Below, in pieces: positions 43,424 to 51,704 of a stretch of DNA of 64,000 nt; position 1 is the stretch's first letter; every line of letters starts with the position of its first letter. This DNA is from Eutrophocola sp964629325. Lineage in GTDB: Bacteria > Pseudomonadota > Gammaproteobacteria > Pseudomonadales > Pseudohongiellaceae. The position numbers and the translations under genes were made by a program. Location: assembly GCA_964629325.1 (NCBI GenBank), contig CAZVSC010000004.1, forward strand, positions 1 to 64,000, read 5' to 3'. The notes below the pieces were generated by a model that worked only from the letters and a program-made list of their open reading frames with translations, was not told the DNA's origin and searched no databases.

Positions 43424-44668
43424 ATGGCGGCAAAGTTATTCAGGCAGGAAGCCCTGGCTCACCAGGCCCAGCGTCACTGGGGCAAGTGCACCGGACTCGC
43501 CCCGGCAGGCCTGTCAGTACTGGTCTGGTTATTGGCGGCGATGACGCTCACTGGTGCCGGTTTTCTCGTTACCGGCAGTTATCCTCGCAAGAGCGTAGTG
43601 CCGGGAATCCTGGTTGCCGACCTGGGGGCCATTCAGGTAAGGGCACCGGTAGGCGGGATGGTAGAGCAGTTGGCAGCCGGCACGGGCCAGGAAGTGGGAA
43701 CAGGGGAGTTTTTGCTGAGCCTGCGTCCGGGGATACTGAAAGTGAACGACCAACCGGTAACCAGGCAGTTGCTGGCGGAAAACAGGCAGCAGGAATTGCT
43801 GCTGACTGCCCGGTTGCAGGCCAGTTCCGCGGAGTACGCCCTGCGCCGTGAACAGTTAGGGTCGGAGATAAGACGGCTGCAGGAAAGACAGCGGGAACTT
43901 GCCGTCCTGTTGGCGGGGGAACAGGGCGTCATGGACCTGATGTCTTCCCAGCACCAGCGGCTCAGAGTCCTGGCGGCCCGTAATCTGGCCCCGGACAGCG
44001 ACCTCGACAAGACCAGGATGGAAATTCTGAAACAGGAAGCGGTCATGCAGCAGGCACGCCTGCAACTGGCAGATACCCGGGAGGATATTTCAGCCCGGCA
44101 GAGGGAGCTGAAACTGCTGGCCTTTGAGCAGGACCGGGGCAAGGATGAGTTGGTGCGTAATCTGTCTGAATTGCGAAAACAGAACCTGAGACTGCAGGCA
44201 GAAGAGGCGGTCAGCCTGTCGGCCCCGGTTGCCGGAACCGTCGCAGTAGTACTGGTGGAACAGGGGGATGCTGTTGCCGCCAACCAGCCGTTGTTGAAAC
44301 TGCTGCCGAAAGGCGCCGTACTCGATGCGGAGTTGCGTATACCTTCGCGGGCAATGGGCTTCCTGCGGGAAGGGCTTGTTGTGAATTTACGCCTGGATAC
44401 CTTTCCCTACCAGAAGTACGGCATGCTGCCTGCCCGCATCAGGGAAGTTGCCCGGGTTCCTGTCATGCCCACCGATATGGGAGGGGCGGGCAGCGCTGAA
44501 CCCTATTACAAGGTGACCGCCAAGCTCGACGAACAGGTCATTCATGCTTTTGGCGCCACATATCCGTTGCGTCCTGGCATGCAGTTCCAGGCCGACGTGG
44601 TACTTGAAAGCAGAACGCTGCTGGCCTGGCTCCTCGAGCCCCTGCGGATTCTTTCCGGACCGGGTTGA
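43424..44668 (+). CDS. HlyD-family adaptor of an ABC peptide exporter
   Basis: A 414-residue periplasmic adaptor. One N-terminal membrane helix (about residues 28-50, GLSVLVWLLAAMTLTGAGF) is followed by a biotinyl-lipoyl half (IQVRAPVGGMVEQLAAGTGQEV). A long coiled-coil (about residues 110-260, many Leu/Gln/Arg heptads) and the second lipoyl half (VSLSAPVAGTVAVVLVEQGDAV) come next. It resembles RaxA- and CvaA-like adaptors for double-glycine peptide exporters. The following ABC gene overlaps or is within 5 bp, so the two form one unit. No outer-membrane TolC gene is nearby. Confidence 0.88.
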   Translation: MAAKLFRQEALAHQAQRHWGKCTGLAPAGLSVLVWLLAAMTLTGAGFLVTGSYPRKSVVPGILVADLGAIQVRAPVGGMVEQLAAGTGQEVGTGEFLLSLRPGILKVNDQPVTRQLLAENRQQELLLTARLQASSAEYALRREQLGSEIRRLQERQRELAVLLAGEQGVMDLMSSQHQRLRVLAARNLAPDSDLDKTRMEILKQEAVMQQARLQLADTREDISARQRELKLLAFEQDRGKDELVRNLSELRKQNLRLQAEEAVSLSAPVAGTVAVVLVEQGDAVAANQPLLKLLPKGAVLDAELRIPSRAMGFLREGLVVNLRLDTFPYQKYGMLPARIREVARVPVMPTDMGGAGSAEPYYKVTAKLDEQVIHAFGATYPLRPGMQFQADVVLESRTLLAWLLEPLRILSGPG

Positions 44669-44673
44669 CAGGC

Positions 44674-46821
44674 ATGCCAGTTAGCAAGAGCGGCCGGCTG
44701 CCAGTCACTCTGCAGGCAGAGCGAAGTGAATGCGCCCTGGCTTGCTTGGTAATGGTGCTGGATTATTTCGGCCACAGAATCGATCTCAACACCCTGCGCA
44801 ACCTTTGCCCCATAGCCCAAAATGGCGTCACCCTCACGTGGGTTGTCAACACGGCGGCACAACTGCATCTTGCGGCCAGGCCGCTGCGACTAGAGCCAGG
44901 GGATATGGATAAACTGGCGCTGCCGGCCATGCTGCACTGGGACCTGGATCATTTCGTCATCCTCGCCCATGTGAGGGGAAAACAGCTGGTGATCCATGAT
45001 CCTGCTGTTGGACGCCAACGCATAACACGCAAGGAAGCAGGGCGGCATTTTACCGGTGTTGCACTGGAATTCAGTCCTGCCGAGGGTTTTCAGCCGCGTG
45101 ATGACCGCCAACGCTTGCGGTTACGGGACTTGTGGTCATCTGCCGACGGACTGGCAGGAGCATTGTTGCAACTGCTGGTATTGTCATGCCTGCTGCAGGT
45201 ATTTGCCTTGGCATTGCCTTTTTATACGCAGCTGCTGCTGGATGATGTGCTGGTCAACCGGGATACGGACCTGTTGCTGCTGCTTGCTGCAGGTTTTTTC
45301 CTGCTTGTGGTGTTCCGGCAGCTGACTGACTGGGTGCGGGCACACGTTGTGCTCTATCTTGGCAACAATGTCAGTTTCAGCTTCGCCACGCGCCTGTGCC
45401 AGCATCTGCTGCACCTGCCTCAGGAATATTTTTCCAGGCGCCACCTGGGGGACACGGTATCCCGGTTCAGCTCGCTCAATCATGTCCGGGATTTCCTTTG
45501 TGCCGGCATGGTCGAAGTGACCATTGACGGCATGATGGCCGCCGGCACCCTGGTCCTGATGTATGTCTATGCGCCCGTCCTCACGGGCATCGCCCTGGCA
45601 GCGGTTGTTGTCTACAGCCTGCTGCGCCTGGTTTCCTATTGCAGTTTACGCCAGCGCAACGAGGAGTGGCTGAATGACCGCGCGCTGGAAAATACCTGTT
45701 TCATGGAAAACATAACGGCCATCCAGGGGATCAAGCTGTTTGGCAGGGAAGCGGCACGGCTGGGCACCTGGCAAAACCGTTATGCAGACACCATCGCGTC
45801 GGGTATGCGCGTGCAGAAGCTCGGTATCCATATTCGTTTCGCGCAAGGCCTCCTTGTCAGCACGGAAAACATCCTGCTGCTGCATGTCGGTGCCTTGTCG
45901 GTGCTGTCTGGCGCCATGAGCGTCGGCATGCTTATGGCATTCATCGGTTTCAAGGATCATTTCTATCGCAGCGTATTTTCACTCCTGGACAAGGGATTTG
46001 ATTTCCGGCTGCTCGACGTCCATCTCGAGCGCCTCGCCGATATCGCTTTCACCGAACCCGAGTTCTCCGGTGAAGCCCGGGTACTGCCAGTGGAAACCGC
46101 AAGCAGGCCGGCTACGATCAGGTTGCAGGATGTGGCGTTCAGCTATGGGCCGGGGATGCCGTTGTTTCGCCATGTGTCGCTCGATACGGTGGAGGGCGGC
46201 ATGACCGTGATCATCGGCCCGACGGGGTGCGGCAAATCGACCCTGTTGAAAATCCTCGCCAGTCTTGTGGTGCCCACTGACGGCGAACTCCTTTTCAACA
46301 ACCGCCCCGTCGATAAGGGCAACCTGGCGGACTACCGGTCCCGGATCGGGGCCGTGATGCAAAACGATACGCTTCTTTCCGGCAGCCTCCTGGAAAATAT
46401 CACCTTCTTTGACATGACACCTGACCTTGAGCGCGTCAGGCTGGCTGCCGAGCAGGCCATGATCGCCGGGGAAATTGCCGCAATGCCCATGCAATTCCAG
46501 ACCATGACAGGGCATATGGGGGCAGGGCTGTCCGGCGGCCAGGTGCAGCGCCTGCTGTTGGCCCGGGCCCTCTACAAGCAACCCGAACTGCTGCTGCTCG
46601 ACGAGGCAACCAGTCATCTCGATATACAGACCGAGGCCCGGGTCAATGCATCGCTGCGCCAGTTGCGCATACCCTGCGTGATGGTGGCGCACCGGCCTGA
46701 AACCGTATTGCAGGCCGACCGTATTTTTTGTTTCGGCCCCGATGGTCTGAGCCAACTGGACCATGATCAATTCCGCAGGATGATATCGGCCCAAGATACA
46801 AATGATGTCATAACAATATGA
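44674..46821 (+). CDS. C39-peptidase ABC exporter
   Basis: A 715-residue transporter that would cleave a double-glycine leader and export the peptide across the inner membrane. The N-terminal C39 peptidase has Gln14, Cys20 (ERSECALACLVMV), His93 (LHWDLDHFVIL) and Asp109 (HDPAVG), so it looks active. Six membrane helices span about residues 150-420. The ATPase domain has Walker A IIGPTGCGKSTLLK, signature LSGGQVQRLLLARAL and Walker B LLLLDEATSHLD. It is like CvaB/RaxB. ATG 44674 is used; TTG 44665 overlaps the adaptor stop. No substrate peptide was found nearby. Confidence 0.93.
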   Translation: MPVSKSGRLPVTLQAERSECALACLVMVLDYFGHRIDLNTLRNLCPIAQNGVTLTWVVNTAAQLHLAARPLRLEPGDMDKLALPAMLHWDLDHFVILAHVRGKQLVIHDPAVGRQRITRKEAGRHFTGVALEFSPAEGFQPRDDRQRLRLRDLWSSADGLAGALLQLLVLSCLLQVFALALPFYTQLLLDDVLVNRDTDLLLLLAAGFFLLVVFRQLTDWVRAHVVLYLGNNVSFSFATRLCQHLLHLPQEYFSRRHLGDTVSRFSSLNHVRDFLCAGMVEVTIDGMMAAGTLVLMYVYAPVLTGIALAAVVVYSLLRLVSYCSLRQRNEEWLNDRALENTCFMENITAIQGIKLFGREAARLGTWQNRYADTIASGMRVQKLGIHIRFAQGLLVSTENILLLHVGALSVLSGAMSVGMLMAFIGFKDHFYRSVFSLLDKGFDFRLLDVHLERLADIAFTEPEFSGEARVLPVETASRPATIRLQDVAFSYGPGMPLFRHVSLDTVEGGMTVIIGPTGCGKSTLLKILASLVVPTDGELLFNNRPVDKGNLADYRSRIGAVMQNDTLLSGSLLENITFFDMTPDLERVRLAAEQAMIAGEIAAMPMQFQTMTGHMGAGLSGGQVQRLLLARALYKQPELLLLDEATSHLDIQTEARVNASLRQLRIPCVMVAHRPETVLQADRIFCFGPDGLSQLDHDQFRRMISAQDTNDVITI

Positions 46822-46885
46822 TTTATATACATAAAATGCTGGGCCGGGTATTCCGGCGGTCTGGATCTGTGCTAGATTGGACCTG

Positions 46886-46913
46886 CCTGTTCAGGGAAGA
46901 ACGGGTATTTTTT
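46886..46913 (+). terminator. Possible terminator after the exporter
   Basis: CCTGTTC (46886-46892) pairs with GAACGGG (46899-46905, one G-T pair), followed by TATTTTTT. It lies 65 bp after the exporter stop. Confidence 0.5.
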
Positions 46914-47029
46914 GTGCCTGCACCATCAGCACCTGTATTCCGTGATGCACCTTTTCCAGCCGCTTTCCCTGTCATCCCGGTAAATATTTCTTACAATGGC
47001 AGGTTCTGTCATACCGGTGTGATGTCCTG

Positions 47030-48571
47030 ATGTCGAAACTGCCCAACCGAATCCTGGCCTGTCTGGTCGTCTGCATGCTGTTTGCCGCTGAAACCATTCT
47101 GGCGCAGGCGATCAGTACCTCGGCGATTTACCGCAACGACGCTATCGGCGTGCGTGGGGCTTTCGCCCCCGACTGGGACATCATCACCAGCCGTGAACAG
47201 GCTCCTGACGTCCTGAAACCGAATTTCCCCGCCAACAAGGGACCCAACGATTCGCCGCTTTTCATAGGACTGCACGCAAATGAGCAGTTGTTCCTGCGGC
47301 TGCTGTCTGAAACATTTTTCGATGATCTGGAAGCCTATGGCCGCATCATGGTCCAGGGTATTGTCTCGCAGGGCATGGAGGTCACGGGTGCCCGCCTGTC
47401 TGCCGACGAGTCAGCCTTGCAGCTGGATTATTTCCACCCGCAGCTCGGCCTGCGCTTCCGCGAGCGCGTCGCCCTGTTGCCTGACAGCCAGGTTGTGCGC
47501 ATGGCCGCCTGGACGTCACGGTCTGCCTGGGACTCCTTCGAGAACAGTGTCGAAGACGCATTCGCCGATATCGAGCTGAACAATGCCATCAATGCCGGTG
47601 CGGGCTGGCAGCCAGTCTGGCAGGACCTGGAATCCCGGCTGGCAGGGGACAGCATCTCCGGGATCACCCTGTCCAATGCGCCGGTTTCTGTCGCCCAAGC
47701 GCAGTCCTGCAGCGATCCCACCTCTTCGATGCTCTGGCGCGTGCAAAGTCCGGGACTGGCAGCCAGCGGCAGCGAGTTGTACCTGTTCGGCTCGATCCAT
47801 GTTGGCAAACCGGATTTTTATCCGCTGCCCGAGGAGATCGAGAGCATCTACCGTGATGCCGATTACGTCGTTTTCGAAGTCGACCCGAATACCGCCACTG
47901 ATCCTGCAGTCATCGTCAGCATGCAGAGCCGCGGCATGCTGCCGCAGGGCCAGACCCTTTCCGACGTGGTGTCCCCTGACGTGCTTGCGGATTTTCGCCG
48001 GGTCATGGGCAACATGGGCCTGCCGGCGGAGAATTTCATGAGCATGCAGCCGTGGTTCCTGACCCTGATGCTGACCGGATTGCAGATGAATGCCCTGGGT
48101 TATCTGCCGCAGTATGGCCTGGAAAGCTACTTCATCTCCCGCAAACCGGCGCGGGCCGATATCCTCGAACTGGAATCCATCCAGGAGCAGATCGGTTTCC
48201 TGCAACAGCTCAATGCCGAGTCCTACCTGGCCTATACACTGAAATCATTCGATACAGCCAATGACGAAATCGAAAGCCTGATCAATGCCTGGAAGTGTGC
48301 CGACAAGGAGCCGCTCACGGAGATGCTGTTTGCCGATTTCGAGGACCAGGCCCTGTCCGCTGCTGAAAGGGCGGACATGGAGGCCCTGATGGATGCCCTT
48401 TACACCCGCCGCAATATCGATATGGCGAATACCATCGAGGCTTTTGCCGATGGGGATTCCGGGCGCTATTTCGTGGTGGTTGGCTCCGCGCACCTGCTGG
48501 GTGACGACAGCGTGATCAGCCACCTGCGCGCTGCCGGTTTCGATGTCAGCCCGGTGCAACTGGCCCCCTGA
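47030..48571 (+). CDS. TraB/GumN family exported protein
   Basis: A 513-residue exported protein with a signal peptide ending TILAQ. The C-terminal half is a TraB/GumN (Tiki-related) domain with LYLFGSIHVGKPDFYPLP, the second GVGSAH-like motif VVVGSAHLLGDDSVI and the Glu-rich YVVFEVDPN segment. The GSxH positions are the putative metal-binding residues of this family, whose members are predicted proteases. About 210 residues of an uncharacterised N-terminal domain precede it. Whether it acts with the peptide exporter upstream is unknown. It starts with ATG overlapping a TGA of a short upstream frame. Confidence 0.85.
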   Translation: MSKLPNRILACLVVCMLFAAETILAQAISTSAIYRNDAIGVRGAFAPDWDIITSREQAPDVLKPNFPANKGPNDSPLFIGLHANEQLFLRLLSETFFDDLEAYGRIMVQGIVSQGMEVTGARLSADESALQLDYFHPQLGLRFRERVALLPDSQVVRMAAWTSRSAWDSFENSVEDAFADIELNNAINAGAGWQPVWQDLESRLAGDSISGITLSNAPVSVAQAQSCSDPTSSMLWRVQSPGLAASGSELYLFGSIHVGKPDFYPLPEEIESIYRDADYVVFEVDPNTATDPAVIVSMQSRGMLPQGQTLSDVVSPDVLADFRRVMGNMGLPAENFMSMQPWFLTLMLTGLQMNALGYLPQYGLESYFISRKPARADILELESIQEQIGFLQQLNAESYLAYTLKSFDTANDEIESLINAWKCADKEPLTEMLFADFEDQALSAAERADMEALMDALYTRRNIDMANTIEAFADGDSGRYFVVVGSAHLLGDDSVISHLRAAGFDVSPVQLAP

Positions 48572-48922
48572 AAGCCGCGGAATTCCTGCGGTTGATTCCG
48601 ACCCATGATTTCCCCATAATGCGCCGCTGGTTTGGGCGGCGGGCTTTGCAAGGCCGGTCAAACCGTTTACCATCCCAGATTCCCGGGCTTTTCCGGGATT
48701 TGCTTAGTGGTATCTCTTGTCGGTCCCCTCGCAATGATAGGTTGTGAACCCCGTCAGGCCCGGAAGGGAGCAGCGGTAGCGACTGATTCATGTGCCGGGG
48801 TGTGGCTGGCGAGAGGTACCTCCAGCAACGAGTAGCAAATACAGCAGAACTAGAGACGCCGCCTGACACCACTGATCACATGCGGCGTTACCAGCACGCA
48901 GGGCAATGGCAAGACGCATCCT
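48572..48922 (+). other. 351-bp intergenic region with the SRP RNA
   Basis: This region contains the 4.5S RNA gene. Outside it there is only a GC-rich stem at 48681-48698, with no further gene recognised. Short open frames crossing it are not supported. Confidence 0.7.
48709..48820 (+). ncRNA. ffs: Signal recognition particle RNA (4.5S)
   Basis: About 112 nt. The conserved Ffh-binding loop region reads CCGTCAGGCCCGGAAGGG and AGCAGCGGTAGC, close to the E. coli 4.5S GTCAGGTCCGGAAGGAAGCAGC. The ends GGTATCTCTT and GAGAGGTACC pair fully, counting G-T pairs, which sets the boundaries. It lies just ahead of dnaX, the usual neighbourhood in gammaproteobacteria. Confidence 0.95.
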
Positions 48923-50749
48923 ATGACATATCAGGTACTGGCAAGAAAATGGCGTCCCCGGAATTTCCGGGAGATGGCAGGCCAGGGACATGTCCTCAAG
49001 ACCCTCATCAATTCCCTCGATAACGACCGCCTTCACCATGCCTACCTGTTTACCGGCACCCGTGGTGTTGGCAAAACCACCATTGCCCGCATCCTGGCCC
49101 GGTGCCTGAACTGCGAGGAAGGCGTTACCTCGGAGCCTTGCGGCAAGTGCAGCGCGTGCCGGGAAATCGACGAGGGTCGTTTCATTGACCTGATCGAAGT
49201 GGATGCCGCATCGCGTACCAAGGTCGAGGATACGCGCGAGCTTCTCGACAACGTGCAGTACACGCCGACACGGGGCCGTTACAAGGTCTACCTGATCGAC
49301 GAAGTGCACATGCTCTCCGGGCACAGCTTCAATGCGTTGCTGAAGACCCTGGAGGAGCCGCCGCCGCACGTCAAATTCCTCCTGGCCACCACCGATCCGC
49401 AAAAGCTGCCGATCACCGTGCTGTCACGCTGCCTGCAGTTCAACCTGAAGAACATCAGTCCCGAGCGCCTTGTCGAGCATATCAAGCATATTCTTGAGGA
49501 GGAAAAAATTCCGTATGAGGAGCCGGCGCTCTGGCAGCTCGGCCGTGCCGCCCAGGGCAGTGTGCGCGACTGCCTGACCCTGCTGGACCAGGCTATTGGT
49601 TATTGCGAAGGCAATATTACCGATACCGAGGTACGCGCCTTCCTCGGCACCATCGACCAGGGTGTTATCCACGAACTCATCGACGCCCTGATTTTACAGG
49701 ATGCCGCGAAAGTCCTCGGCATCATCGAAAGCGCCGCCGACCACGCGCCGGATTTTTCGGCGGTATTGTCCGACCTGCAGTCCTATCTGCACCGGATGGC
49801 CATCGCCCAGGCCGTACCTGAGGGAATCGACAATGCACAGGGCGACAGGGACAAGGTACTGGCCCATGCCAGCCAGGTACCCGCCGAAACCGTGCAGCTA
49901 TACTACCAGGTGGCGCTCAAGGGCAGGGAAGACATGCCTTTTGCCATCGATGCCCGTTCCGGCCTGGAGATGGCGCTGCTGAGGATGATCGCCTTTGCAC
50001 CTGCGCGCGCCGAATTGAATGCGCCTGCAGCCGGCAGTGGCGGAGATTCCGTAAAAAAAAAGTCGCTACTGAGTGAGCGTCCGGCAGCACCTGCCGCGAA
50101 AGAACACGCGCCCGCTGCGAAAACTAACACGTCGCCACCGAAAGTCACCGAAACACCGGTAGCCGTGCGCCAGGGCAGCCGCAAACCGGCGCCACCCGAA
50201 CCGGCATCCGAATCCGCCGCTGACAAGGCGCACTCAACACCGGCGCAGGAGCCCGCCGGGAAACAGGCGGCCAAACCCGTTGCTGAACCCGTACCGGATG
50301 ATGCCCTCCAGGCTGAAAAGGTCAGCCTGAAGGCGTTCAGGCCTGTGCACTGGATCGAAGTGTTCAGCCAGCTGCCGCTGGATGGCATCACGCGCAATAT
50401 CGCGGCCAATTGCCTGGTCAGGGAAGTGAAGGGTAGCCGGATAGCCCTGGTACTGGATGCAGGCCAGATGTCCGTGTTCAACGAGGAGCAGCAGCGACGC
50501 ATCAATGCCGCCCTGGACAGTTATTTCAGCGAAGAGGTGCAGCTCACCATTGCTCCCGGCCCCATCGATGCCGAAACACCGGCGGCCTGGCGGATGCGCA
50601 TGGACAACGAGCGCCTGCAGGCGGCCATTGAAACATTCAGGAATGACGAAACAGTAAAGGCGATAGTTGACACATTTTCCGGTGCTATCCAGCCTGACAG
50701 CATCGAACCCACCAGCCCCCGGCAATACACAGACAAGAGGACGACATGA
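48923..50749 (+). CDS. dnaX: DNA polymerase III subunits gamma and tau
   Basis: A 608-residue clamp-loader subunit. The ATPase domain has Walker A GTRGVGKTTIARILARC, the zinc motif CLNCEEGVTSEPCGKCSAC and DEVHMLSGHSFNALLKTLEEPP. The proline/alanine linker and the C-terminal tau region that binds DnaB and alpha follow. A run of nine A at 50053-50061 (codons about 377-380), just after domain III, can slip. Shifted frames end at TGA 50074-50076 (-1) or 50070-50072 (+1), which would give a roughly 380-residue gamma product. It overlaps ybaB by 4 bases (ATGA). Confidence 0.96.
   Translation: MTYQVLARKWRPRNFREMAGQGHVLKTLINSLDNDRLHHAYLFTGTRGVGKTTIARILARCLNCEEGVTSEPCGKCSACREIDEGRFIDLIEVDAASRTKVEDTRELLDNVQYTPTRGRYKVYLIDEVHMLSGHSFNALLKTLEEPPPHVKFLLATTDPQKLPITVLSRCLQFNLKNISPERLVEHIKHILEEEKIPYEEPALWQLGRAAQGSVRDCLTLLDQAIGYCEGNITDTEVRAFLGTIDQGVIHELIDALILQDAAKVLGIIESAADHAPDFSAVLSDLQSYLHRMAIAQAVPEGIDNAQGDRDKVLAHASQVPAETVQLYYQVALKGREDMPFAIDARSGLEMALLRMIAFAPARAELNAPAAGSGGDSVKKKSLLSERPAAPAAKEHAPAAKTNTSPPKVTETPVAVRQGSRKPAPPEPASESAADKAHSTPAQEPAGKQAAKPVAEPVPDDALQAEKVSLKAFRPVHWIEVFSQLPLDGITRNIAANCLVREVKGSRIALVLDAGQMSVFNEEQQRRINAALDSYFSEEVQLTIAPGPIDAETPAAWRMRMDNERLQAAIETFRNDETVKAIVDTFSGAIQPDSIEPTSPRQYTDKRTT
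50053..50061 (+). promoter_or_regulatory. A9 slippery run in dnaX
   Basis: Nine consecutive A, read in frame as GTA AAA AAA AAG. Both shifted frames stop within about five codons. The A9 length equals the transcriptional slippage site known in Thermus thermophilus dnaX, whereas E. coli uses A AAA AAG ribosomal slippage. Either mechanism would produce gamma here. Confidence 0.7.
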
Positions 50750-51066
50750 CGGATTTCGGCGACCTGTTGAAACAGGTGCAGCAGATGCAGGAGCAGATGC
50801 AAAAGGCGCAGCAGGAAATGGCCGCAAAGGAAGTGACCGGTGAATCCGGAGCCGGCCTGGTACGCGTCACCATGAACGGCAAGCATGAAGTGAAGCAGGT
50901 GAACCTCGATGCGTCACTTTTGCAGGAAGACCAGTCCCTCGTGGAAGACCTGATCGCTGCGGCCGTGAACGATGCCGTCAGGAAGGTGGCGGAAAACAAC
51001 CGCAACCAGTTTGCCGGCATGGCTCCGGGTCTCAACCTGCCCGAAGGTTTCAAGTTCCCGTTCTAG
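50746..51066 (+). CDS. ybaB: YbaB/EbfC nucleoid-associated protein
   Basis: A 106-residue DNA-binding protein of the YbaB/EbfC family. The helical N-terminal part is LLKQVQQMQEQMQKAQQEMA, and the core has GLVRVTMNGKHEVKQVNLD with LVEDLIAAAVNDAV. It is between dnaX and recR, the standard operon in which YbaB is made with replication and repair proteins. Stop to recR start is 9 bp. Confidence 0.95.
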   Translation: MTDFGDLLKQVQQMQEQMQKAQQEMAAKEVTGESGAGLVRVTMNGKHEVKQVNLDASLLQEDQSLVEDLIAAAVNDAVRKVAENNRNQFAGMAPGLNLPEGFKFPF

Positions 51067-51075
51067 TCAGTCAGA

Positions 51076-51693
51076 ATGAATTACAGCCCCCTCATAGACC
51101 AGTTGATCGATGCCTTTCGGCGCCTGCCAGGCGTTGGGCAGAAGTCCGCGCAGCGCATGGCCCTGTATTTTCTGGAACGGGACAGGGGGGGCGGTAATGC
51201 GCTTGCCGAGGCCCTGACAGCTGCAATGGAAGGTGTCGGCCATTGCCAGCGCTGCCGTACGCTAGCGGAGGAAGCCCTGTGCCGGATCTGCCAGAATCCC
51301 GCGCGCGACCAACAGACGCTTTGCGTGGTGGAAACACCCGCCGATGTGTTCGCGGTCGAACAGACCGCCTCCTACAAGGGGCTGTATTATGTACTTATGG
51401 GGCACCTGTCGCCTATTGACGGCATCGGCCCGGATGAGATCGGCATCAGCGGGCTCGTTGACATGGTCACAGGCTCTGATATTGCCGAAGTGATCCTGGC
51501 CACCAATCCCACGGTGGAGGGTGAGGCTACGGCCTACTACATTGCCGAACAGCTCAGGTCTCCGGCACTGAAGGAGCGCGGGTTGCGGATTTCCCGAATC
51601 GCGCATGGCGTTCCGGTAGGTGGCGAACTGGAATACATCGACGGTGGTACGCTGGTGCATTCAATCGCCGGCCGCCAGGTCATCGACAGCTGA
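51076..51693 (+). CDS. recR: Recombination protein RecR
   Basis: A 205-residue recombination mediator that works with RecO and RecF in single-strand gap repair. The helix-hairpin-helix (RLPGVGQKSAQRMALYFL), four-cysteine zinc finger (CQRCRTLAEEALCRICQNP) and Toprim domain (LCVVETPADVFAVEQT) are complete. Length equals E. coli RecR (201). It is the last gene of the ffs-dnaX-ybaB-recR block. Confidence 0.97.
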   Translation: MNYSPLIDQLIDAFRRLPGVGQKSAQRMALYFLERDRGGGNALAEALTAAMEGVGHCQRCRTLAEEALCRICQNPARDQQTLCVVETPADVFAVEQTASYKGLYYVLMGHLSPIDGIGPDEIGISGLVDMVTGSDIAEVILATNPTVEGEATAYYIAEQLRSPALKERGLRISRIAHGVPVGGELEYIDGGTLVHSIAGRQVIDS

Positions 51694-51704
51694 ATACGAG
51701 AATC

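Noticed and set aside
48681..48698. GC hairpin before the SRP RNA as a terminator of the TraB/GumN gene
   Set aside because: There is no T run and it lies more than 100 bp after the stop, so I did not list it as a terminator.
48632..48835. A 67-codon open frame over the SRP RNA
   Set aside because: It crosses the 4.5S RNA gene, whose conserved sequence and pairing are clear.
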